This document shows, piece after piece, positions 58,182 through 64,000 of a stretch of DNA of 64,000 nt. Positions within the stretch are counted from its first letter, which is position 1. Each line of letters starts with the position of its first letter. The DNA comes from Solirubrobacter deserti. GTDB lineage: Bacteria; Actinomycetota; Thermoleophilia; Solirubrobacterales; Solirubrobacteraceae. The stretch spans positions 930,001 through 994,000 of the forward strand of contig NZ_QPKJ02000001.1 in the NCBI RefSeq assembly GCF_003344625.1, written 5' to 3'. The notes under the pieces are model-generated. The model ran no database searches. It had not been told where the DNA came from and worked only from the letters and a program-made list of their open reading frames with translations. A program made the translations under genes and the position numbers.

Positions 58182-58204
58182 CCGTCCTGGGGAGGGAAGC
58201 TCGC

Positions 58205-58230
58205 CCCGCCGGGCGCGCACGCCCGGCGGG
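58205..58230. terminator. GC-rich hairpin 4 of 4
   Basis: An 11-bp stem (CCCGCCGGGCG with its complement) and a 4-base loop, 8 bases after the stop codon of the minus-strand gene at 58238. It is the first hairpin that transcript would meet. Confidence 0.6.
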
Positions 58231-58237
58231 TGGTCTG

Positions 58238-59548
58238 TCAGAGGCGATCGCGCCAGCCGACCGCGGCCGAGGCCACGTCGCCCAGCGCGTCCGTCAGGCC
58301 GCGACGGTCGCCGGCCGCACGGGCGCGATGCAGCGTCTTGAGCGCGTTGGCCATGACCGCGGGACCGGTCGGCCCCGAGTCACGCAGGTCCGCCAGCTCC
58401 GCACGCGTCAGCTGACGCGGCTCACCGCAGACGAGCGTGGCCAGCTCGCGCGCACGCCGCTCGGCCACGGCCGCACGGTCCTCGGCCGCCCGCGCGGCCG
58501 CCATGGCCGCCGCGACCGCGCCGCCGGACTCGGCCTGCGCCTGCGCCACGGCCGCCGCGATCCGCGCGTCGACCTCGGCCTCGGACAGGCCGCGCGCGAC
58601 ATCTGTCGCGTGAAGGGGACTGTCCCCTTCACGCGACGCCTGTCGCGTTTCCGCGCCGCCGGTCACCGCGGACGAGCCGCGAGCGTCGTCGCCGCGCGTC
58701 ACCGCGCCGCCACCGTTGGCCGTCGAGCCGCGCGTCGCCGCGCCGCCGTTCGCCTCGTTCCGCCCACCTGCGTGGGCGTATGTCGTGGTGCCGGTGGTCA
58801 CCGAGGTGGCGGCCTCGAGCAGGCGCTCGGCCGCGTCGGCACGGGCCTCGGCCTCGGCCGCACGGGCCTCGGCCGCCGTCGCCGCACGGCGGGCGTCACG
58901 GGACTCCGCGACGGCCGCCGCCGCCTGGTCGTAGGCCGCGCGGACGCGAGCGCCCGCGTCGGCCACGGCCGAGTCGGCCTCGACCGAGACGAGCTCGTTC
59001 GCCTCACGTACGCGGTCACGGGCCAGACGCGCGCGGCGCTCGCGGTCGCCGGCCCGACGCGCCCGCGCACGGGCGTCGTCGAGCAGGTCCTCCGCGCGCG
59101 ACGCACGGCGCTCGGCCGCCGACACGGCACGCTCCAGCTCGGCCACGCGGCGCTCCAGAGCCTGCTCGCGCTCGTCGGCCTCCACCAGGGCGTCGTTGAC
59201 GCTCCGGGGGACGGCCTCAGGCGCGCGCTGCTCGACCGCTGGGCGAGCCGTACGAGCCGGCCGGCGACGCGGGCCGGAGCGGTGAGGCTCCAGGCCGGCG
59301 GCACGCACGGCGGCGTCGAACGACCCGTCGAACGGGCGCTTGGCGGCGTTGGTGGAGGGCCAGATCCCGTCGCGGTACCGCTCGGCACGCCACTCCTGGG
59401 CGCGCCAACGGGCCAGCGAAGGGTTCCAGTCGGCCGAGCACGGCGGTTCGCCGTAGAGCTCGTTCCACTCTTGGATCTTCTCGATGATGCTTTCGCGGGT
59501 CCAGCGCGTCACTCGACGCCCGCCCGCGGTCTTCGCGGACGGGTGCAT
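58238..59548 (-). CDS. Coiled-coil protein with HNH-associated repeat
   Basis: This 436-residue protein starts with an N-terminal domain like the HNH/homing endonuclease-associated repeat: WTRESIIEKIQEWNELYGEPP, NPSLARWRAQEWRAERYRDG and GIWPSTNAAKRPFDGSFDAA. It continues as a long Ala/Arg/Glu coiled coil (residues about 115-265), a Gly/Thr linker, and a second helical region. The N-terminal repeat may bind DNA. A 33-base palindrome is embedded in the linker coding region. It could be a nucleoid or cell-division protein; function unknown. Confidence 0.68.
   Translation of the reverse strand: MHPSAKTAGGRRVTRWTRESIIEKIQEWNELYGEPPCSADWNPSLARWRAQEWRAERYRDGIWPSTNAAKRPFDGSFDAAVRAAGLEPHRSGPRRRPARTARPAVEQRAPEAVPRSVNDALVEADEREQALERRVAELERAVSAAERRASRAEDLLDDARARARRAGDRERRARLARDRVREANELVSVEADSAVADAGARVRAAYDQAAAAVAESRDARRAATAAEARAAEAEARADAAERLLEAATSVTTGTTTYAHAGGRNEANGGAATRGSTANGGGAVTRGDDARGSSAVTGGAETRQASREGDSPLHATDVARGLSEAEVDARIAAAVAQAQAESGGAVAAAMAAARAAEDRAAVAERRARELATLVCGEPRQLTRAELADLRDSGPTGPAVMANALKTLHRARAAGDRRGLTDALGDVASAAVGWRDRL
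58605..58637. repeat. Perfect palindrome inside a gene
   Basis: Perfect 16-base arms GTCGCGTGAAGGGGAC and GTCCCCTTCACGCGAC with one central base. The core AAGGGGACTGTCCCCTT looks like a dispersed repeat. It encodes REGDSPLHATD in the coiled-coil protein. Confidence 0.6.
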
Positions 59549-59736
59549 GTCAGGACCCTTCCGCTAGGTGCCGCGCGGCGTATCGATGTGCAGCTGCGCC
59601 TCGACACGCATGCCGGCCGCGCTCGCCCACGTCGACGTACCCGAGTTCACGGGCCGCTTGAAAGCGTGGTTGTAGGCGGTGCAAGTACGCATCGGTACGA
59701 AGCAAAGTACAGGTCGGACCCGCATTCGTCCACCCC

Positions 59737-59757
59737 TTCGAACCCAAAAGGTTCGAA
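59737..59757. promoter_or_regulatory. Palindrome upstream of the MBL gene
   Basis: TTCGAACC, 5 bases (CAAAA), GGTTCGAA, ending 18 bases before ATG 59776. It could be a repressor site. The TCGAAC and GTTCGA halves resemble the actinobacterial LexA box but are 7 bases apart instead of 4. The remaining 190 bases between 59549 and 59736 show no gene. Confidence 0.45.
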
Positions 59758-59775
59758 CCCTGCGAAGCTGCGCCC

Positions 59776-60525
59776 ATGTCCGCCGAAGCCCCCACCCAGG
59801 TGGCCCCCGGGGTCCACCGGCTCGGGAACGAGCTCATCAACTGCTACCTGCTCGAGGAGGGCAACGACCTGACGCTGGTGGACGGCGGTCTCCCCGGCTT
59901 CCGCCCCCAACTGGACGCCTACCTGCAGTCCCGCGGCCGCAGCATCAAGGACATCGTGGCCGTGATCCTCACCCACGCGCACGGGGACCACGTCGGCATG
60001 GTGGAGCACGTGCGTGCCGACTCGGGCGCCCCCGTCCACGCGCACCACAAGGAAGAGCACATGGCGCGAACGGGCAAGGTCCACCCGCGCGACGGCTCGA
60101 TCCTCCCCTACCTGCGCTACCCCGCGCTCTACAAGCTGTTCTTCGTCGCCGGCCGGCTCGGCGTGGCGCGCACGCCGAACATCGAGGCCGTCACGACCTT
60201 CGACGACCACGCCGACCTGGACGTCCCGGGCCGCCCGCGCGCGGTCCCGACGCCCGGCCACTCCCCCGGCCACGTCGTCTTCCACCTGCCCGAGCAGGGC
60301 GTGCTCATCACCGGCGACGCCATCTGCAACTACAACCCGCTCACCGGCAGGCGCGGGCCGCAGCTGATGCCGCGCGCGTTCGCGTACGACACCAAGACGA
60401 TGCTGCAGAGCCTCGACAACGTCGCGGGCATCGACGCGACGCTGACGCTGTTCGGTCACGGTGAGCCCTGGACGGACCCGCCCGCTGAGGCCGTCGCGCG
60501 AGCCCGCGAGCGAGGCATCACCTAG
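59776..60525 (+). CDS. MBL-fold metallo-hydrolase
   Basis: This 249-residue protein has an intact metallo-beta-lactamase centre: LTHAHGDHVGMVEHV (HxHxDH), PTPGHSPGHVVFHLP and VLITGDAICNYNP with the bridging Asp, then LFGHGEPW. It is probably a glyoxalase-II-like or lactonase-type hydrolase of small thioesters or esters. ATG 59776 follows a palindrome that could be its operator. Confidence 0.9.
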   Translation: MSAEAPTQVAPGVHRLGNELINCYLLEEGNDLTLVDGGLPGFRPQLDAYLQSRGRSIKDIVAVILTHAHGDHVGMVEHVRADSGAPVHAHHKEEHMARTGKVHPRDGSILPYLRYPALYKLFFVAGRLGVARTPNIEAVTTFDDHADLDVPGRPRAVPTPGHSPGHVVFHLPEQGVLITGDAICNYNPLTGRRGPQLMPRAFAYDTKTMLQSLDNVAGIDATLTLFGHGEPWTDPPAEAVARARERGIT

Positions 60526-60570
60526 TCCGCCTATCCTGGACACCCGGCGCGAGGTCGCGCCCGCTGACCC

Positions 60571-61587
60571 GTGAGCACGGACACGCCCACCTCAGAGCAC
60601 CCCCTCGCGGCCGTCGCCCCACCGACCGCCCCACCGAGCCGGCGCCGCCGGTCCCTGCTGCCGATCCTCGGCATCCTCGTCTCGGTCGTGGCCCTGGCCG
60701 GCGTCGTGTGGTGGGCGACCAAGCAGGAGGCGCCGACCTTCCCGAGCACCGCGGGCCAGATCAGCGCGCTGATCGGCGCGATCGGGCTCTACGCGCTCGC
60801 CACGGTGGTGCGCGCGGAGCGCTGGGAGCGGCTGCTCAAGGACGAAGGCGCGACACCCAAGCGCGTCGACATGTACATGCTGACCGTGATCGGCTACATG
60901 GGCAACAACGTGCTGCCCGCGCGCGCCGGGGACGCGATCCGCGTCTTCCTCGCCGCGCCGCGCGCGAACGCGTCCAAGCGCACCGTCGTCGGGACGCTCG
61001 TGGCCGAGCGGCTGCTGGACGTCGCCGTCCTGCTCGTGCTCTTCGTCGCCGTCGGCTACGGCCTGCTGGGCGAGGTCGGCGGCAACTCGGTCGAGCTGAT
61101 CGCGGTGCTCGCGGTGGGCGGCGCGGTAGCGGCCGCGGTGGGCTGGCGGCTGATCAGCAACAACGAGAAGGTGCACGGCGCGCTCGCGCCGATCGCGTCG
61201 GCCACGCTCGGCCTGCGCAAGGCGCACCACGGCGCCCGCCTGCTGGTCATGACGCTGCTGATCTGGGCGATCGAGACCGGCGTGTGGATGGCCACCGGCG
61301 CCGCCGTCGGCTTCAACATGGGCGTCATCGAGGGCCTCTACATGGTCGCGCTTGCCAGCGTGTTCTCGATGATCCCGAGCGGGCCCGGTTACGCGGGCAC
61401 CCAGGACGCCGCGGTCGCGACCGGCGTCAAGGCGCTCGGCGGCACCGGCGGCACCGCGGTCTCCTACATGCTCATGCTGCGCTTCGTGATCGTCGTCCCG
61501 ATCACGATCCTGGGTCTGATCCTGTTGGTCGCCCGCTACGGCGGGATCAAGAACCTGCGCGCCGCGCGCGCCGAAGCCCGGAGCTAG
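60571..61587 (+). CDS. LPG synthase TM (UPF0104)-family membrane protein
   Basis: This 338-residue membrane protein has about eight helices and matches the flippase-type lysylphosphatidylglycerol synthase TM family: IGLYALATVVRAERWERLLK, GYMGNNVLPARAGDAIRVFLA, LVAERLLDVAVLLVL and MIPSGPGYAGTQDAAVATGV. Such proteins flip polyprenyl or phospholipid-linked groups. GTG start. It lies 9 bases before the TIGR03663 gene, so both may act in envelope glycan export. Confidence 0.87.
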   Translation: MSTDTPTSEHPLAAVAPPTAPPSRRRRSLLPILGILVSVVALAGVVWWATKQEAPTFPSTAGQISALIGAIGLYALATVVRAERWERLLKDEGATPKRVDMYMLTVIGYMGNNVLPARAGDAIRVFLAAPRANASKRTVVGTLVAERLLDVAVLLVLFVAVGYGLLGEVGGNSVELIAVLAVGGAVAAAVGWRLISNNEKVHGALAPIASATLGLRKAHHGARLLVMTLLIWAIETGVWMATGAAVGFNMGVIEGLYMVALASVFSMIPSGPGYAGTQDAAVATGVKALGGTGGTAVSYMLMLRFVIVVPITILGLILLVARYGGIKNLRAARAEARS

Positions 61588-61596
61588 AGAACGAAC

Positions 61597-63234
61597 GTGA
61601 CCGAGATCGCCGCCACCCCCGCAACCCCGGTGACGACGGAAAAGGCGCGACGGCGCAGCCCGGCGCAGTGGTTCGCGGACCAGGACAAGCGCGAGCTCGC
61701 CGTCTGGGGCGCGCTGCTCGCGCTCGGGCTCGTGGTCCGCTTCATCGCCCTCGGCGAGCGCGCGTTCCACCACGACGAGAGCCAAGACGCGTACTTCTCC
61801 TACCTGTTCCGGCAGACGGGCGACTACGAGTACAACCCGCTGCTGCACGGCCCGCTGCGCTTCTACCTGACGGCGCTGATGTACGTGACGTTCGGCGACA
61901 GCGACTTCACCGCCCGCCTCGCCCCGGCGCTGATGGGCGCGGCGATGATCCCGCTGTGCTGGGGCCTGCGCAGCGTCATCGGGCGCGTCGCCGCGTGCGC
62001 CGCGGCGGTGTTCTTCGCCTTCGGCCCGAGCTTTCTGTACTTCAGTCGCTTCGCGCGCGAGGACATCTACTTCGCGTCGCTCACGCTCGCGTTGATCGTC
62101 GTGATCTGGCGCGGGATCGACCGTCCGCGCAAGTACCACCCGGCGCTGATCGGCGTCCTGTTCGCGCTGCTGTTCGGGACCAAGGAGACGATGTTCATCT
62201 CCCTGTTCGCGATGGGCTTGTTCTTCATCGTCGCGTTGCTGCTGTCCATCTTCGTGCAGTCGTGGCGTGCCCAGCTGATCCCGGCGCTGGTCCGGCCCGG
62301 CGTGGACGGGTGGGGCTACTTCCTGGCCGCGTTCGCGGGCGTGTTCACGCTGCTGTTCACGACCTTCCTGACGCATCCGTCAGGGCTCTACGACGGCGTC
62401 GTCACCGGCCTGGACTACTGGCTCGGCCAGCACGAAGTCGGCCGCGGCGGCGAGCACCCGACGTTCTACTGGTGGATCATCGCCACGGTCGAGTGGCCGA
62501 TCCTGATCCTGGCCGGGATCGGCGCCGTGTCGCTGTGGTCGCGCAACGGCATGCTGTCGGCGTTCCTGGTCTTCTACTTCGTCGTCAACCTGATCGTCTA
62601 CGCCGTCGCGGGCGAGAAGTTCGCCTGGCTCGTGCTGCACCAGCTGCTGCCGCTGATCCTGCTGGCGGGCGTCGGCGTCCAGGCCATCTGGGAGGCGCGC
62701 GGCGTGCTGCGCGCCGCGGGGCTCGCGTTCGCGGCCCTGGCCGCCGTGTACCTGGCGCTGAGCTCATGGTGGGTCAACCACGACCGGGGCACCGACCCGC
62801 GCGAGTTCCTGGTCTCCACGCAGTCCTCCGAGCAGGTCAAGCAGGTCGCCGACCAGGTGCTCGCGCTCGCCGAGAGCCGTGGGCCGACGCAGCCGCCGCT
62901 GACGGTGACGGTGGACTCGGCCGAAGGCGCCACGTTCCCGTACGCCTGGTACTTCCGCCACCTGCAGTCGGGGTACATCGACTACCACCAGGAGAACGCC
63001 GCGCCGCCGACGAGCGACGTCCTGATCCTCACGGACACGAGCAAGGCGCGCATGGAGGCCGCGGGCCAACTGGCACCCTACGACGGTCGCCAGTTCGACT
63101 TCCGCATCTGGTGGGTGCGCGAGTACGACAAGATCAACACGCCCAACCCGACCAACTGGTTCAACTACGTCACCAAGCGTGAGGTCTGGAACCCCACGGG
63201 CGGGATGAAGGAGTGGCTCTACATCAAGCGGTGA
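61597..63234 (+). CDS. TIGR03663-family membrane glycosyltransferase-like protein
   Basis: This 545-residue polytopic protein matches TIGR03663, also called Agl23-like: FHHDESQDAYFSYLFRQTG near the first loop, NPLLHGPLRFYLTALMYVTF, FGPSFLYFSRFAREDIYFAS and HEVGRGGEHPTFYWW. In archaea such proteins cooperate with flippases in N-glycan export. The neighbour on the minus strand is a DUF2298 protein, the usual partner. GTG start. Confidence 0.87.
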   Translation: MTEIAATPATPVTTEKARRRSPAQWFADQDKRELAVWGALLALGLVVRFIALGERAFHHDESQDAYFSYLFRQTGDYEYNPLLHGPLRFYLTALMYVTFGDSDFTARLAPALMGAAMIPLCWGLRSVIGRVAACAAAVFFAFGPSFLYFSRFAREDIYFASLTLALIVVIWRGIDRPRKYHPALIGVLFALLFGTKETMFISLFAMGLFFIVALLLSIFVQSWRAQLIPALVRPGVDGWGYFLAAFAGVFTLLFTTFLTHPSGLYDGVVTGLDYWLGQHEVGRGGEHPTFYWWIIATVEWPILILAGIGAVSLWSRNGMLSAFLVFYFVVNLIVYAVAGEKFAWLVLHQLLPLILLAGVGVQAIWEARGVLRAAGLAFAALAAVYLALSSWWVNHDRGTDPREFLVSTQSSEQVKQVADQVLALAESRGPTQPPLTVTVDSAEGATFPYAWYFRHLQSGYIDYHQENAAPPTSDVLILTDTSKARMEAAGQLAPYDGRQFDFRIWWVREYDKINTPNPTNWFNYVTKREVWNPTGGMKEWLYIKR

Positions 63235-64000
63235 GGCGCCAGACGGTGGTGCCTTCCGCGCTGAAGACGCGCTCGCCGAGCTGGTCCCACTTGGCCGTGC
63301 CGGCGTCGCCGTAGGTGGTCTGCTCGATCGGGCCGACGACGACGTAATCGATCCCGTACTTGTCGATCAGCGACTGTGCGGCCGTGGTGTCGGTGGTCGT
63401 GTAGAGCACCTGGATCTCGGCGCTGCGCTGGCCCGGGTCGTGCTGCCACTGCACCTCGTGCCCGGCCCAGCCCATCACGGTCGGACGGCCGGTGAAGGTC
63501 GAGATGCGCGCGTGCCCGAACGCGCTGTAGTCCTCGCCGAACGCCTCCAGGATCACGGCGTCGCCGTCCGTGTTGGCCCGGATCCACTCCATCGCCGCCG
63601 GGTCGCCGGGCGAGTTGGTCTTCAGCCACTTCAGGCCGTCGAGCGTCGGCGCGTTGGCGTAGCCGTTCGTGCGCGCGTAGCCGGCCGCGTAGGGGTACAC
63701 GAGCCCCAGCACGAGCAGCACGGCCATGCCGGCCGCCCACGGCGGCCACAGCCAGCGCGGCAGCCACACGGCGGCCCACGGCAGCGCGGCGCCCGCGGCC
63801 AGGCCGAGCACGAGGTACGCCTGGTAGCCGGCCTTGAAGACCGTGTTCATGCGCTCGAGCGGGCTGTTGTCGAACGCGTCGCGCAGGAACAGCAGCTCCG
63901 GGATCAGCAGCAGCGCGGCGCCGCCCGCGACCAGCACCCACAGGAAGCGCGCGGGCGGTGAGACGTCGTCGTCGACGGCCGCCGCGACGCCGATGATCAT
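63224..64000 (-). CDS. DUF2298-family membrane protein, C-terminal part
   Basis: The open frame runs off the window edge, so at least 258 residues are seen and the N-terminus is missing. The visible part has helices around LLIPELLFLRD, the motif ERMNTVFKAGYQAYLVLGLAAG, VYPYAAGYART and the extracellular end with GWAGHEVQWQHDPGQRSAEI. DUF2298 proteins typically pair with TIGR03663 proteins, as here, in a convergent arrangement overlapping by 11 bases. Probable role in glycan or lipid export. Confidence 0.85.
   Translation of the reverse strand: MIIGVAAAVDDDVSPPARFLWVLVAGGAALLLIPELLFLRDAFDNSPLERMNTVFKAGYQAYLVLGLAAGAALPWAAVWLPRWLWPPWAAGMAVLLVLGLVYPYAAGYARTNGYANAPTLDGLKWLKTNSPGDPAAMEWIRANTDGDAVILEAFGEDYSAFGHARISTFTGRPTVMGWAGHEVQWQHDPGQRSAEIQVLYTTTDTTAAQSLIDKYGIDYVVVGPIEQTTYGDAGTAKWDQLGERVFSAEGTTVWRLTA

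Noticed and set aside
59737..59757. LexA/SOS box
   Set aside because: TCGAAC and GTTCGA are separated by 7 bases; the actinobacterial consensus has 4. Kept only as an unnamed palindrome.

Overview
The window is one contiguous stretch of very GC-rich, gene-dense bacterial DNA with almost no gaps. Many adjacent genes overlap by 4 bases (ATGA, GTGA, TTGA and even CTGA junctions), and many starts have no Shine-Dalgarno sequence but a -10-like hexamer ending 6-8 bases upstream. The protein families (2TM-domain NarL-type kinases, CU044_5270 proteins, TIGR03663 and DUF2298 membrane proteins, CO dehydrogenase-type cox genes, MoaD-MoaE fusion, VapBC modules, an AGNxAV-type secreted giant) point to a high-GC actinobacterium, most likely of the Thermoleophilia/Solirubrobacterales. 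That placement is inference. I saw no rRNA, tRNA, CRISPR array, prophage or insertion sequence.

Layout. 1-7.0 kb: housekeeping and signalling genes (MOSC protein, RNase HI, NarL-type two-component pair, ECF sigma factor with a CU044_5270 partner, aldo/keto reductase with its TetR repressor and an operator). 7.0-18.2 kb: accessory region with a VapBC module, a small secreted Lys/Ala-rich protein behind a sigma-28-like promoter, a 1542-residue toxin-like protein with a RelA/SpoT-like C-terminus and a translationally coupled small partner, a 1374-residue secreted isomerase-like multidomain protein, and a FitAB-type module. 18.2-26.5 kb: subtilase, MBL enzymes, a presenilin-like GxGD membrane protein, and an operon of ADC-like, GroES-like, MBL-like, dodecin and NudC proteins. 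26.5-35.6 kb: sugar and envelope genes (glycosyltransferases, PfkB kinase, epimerase, sugar transferase) plus a membrane-bound molybdopterin oxidoreductase.

35.7-40.8 kb: cysteine dioxygenase-like and amidohydrolase genes, then molybdenum cofactor genes (TOBE/HTH protein, moaD-moaE fusion, moaC, moaA, moeA). 40.9-46.9 kb: secreted proteins, an ECF sigma factor fused to a zinc finger, membrane segment and SH3 domain, a MarR/MMPL divergent pair with twin operators, and small ORFs. 46.9-54.6 kb: a Crp/Fnr regulator, mocA-like and coxG genes, facing the operon coxS-coxL-coxM-coxD-coxE on the minus strand. The Mo cofactor genes, mocA, the cox enzyme and the membrane oxidoreductase probably serve one molybdenum-dependent respiratory theme. 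54.6-64 kb: PilZ protein, winged-helix protein, thioredoxin-like genes, an array of four GC-rich hairpins, a coiled-coil protein with an HNH-associated repeat, MBL, LPG-synthase-type, TIGR03663 and DUF2298 membrane proteins.

Three otherwise well-conserved genes (SHOCT protein near 43.55 kb, MMPL transporter near 45.08 kb, thioredoxin-like protein near 56.58 kb) each carry one single-base frameshift. Three in 13 kb makes base-calling errors as likely as true decay.
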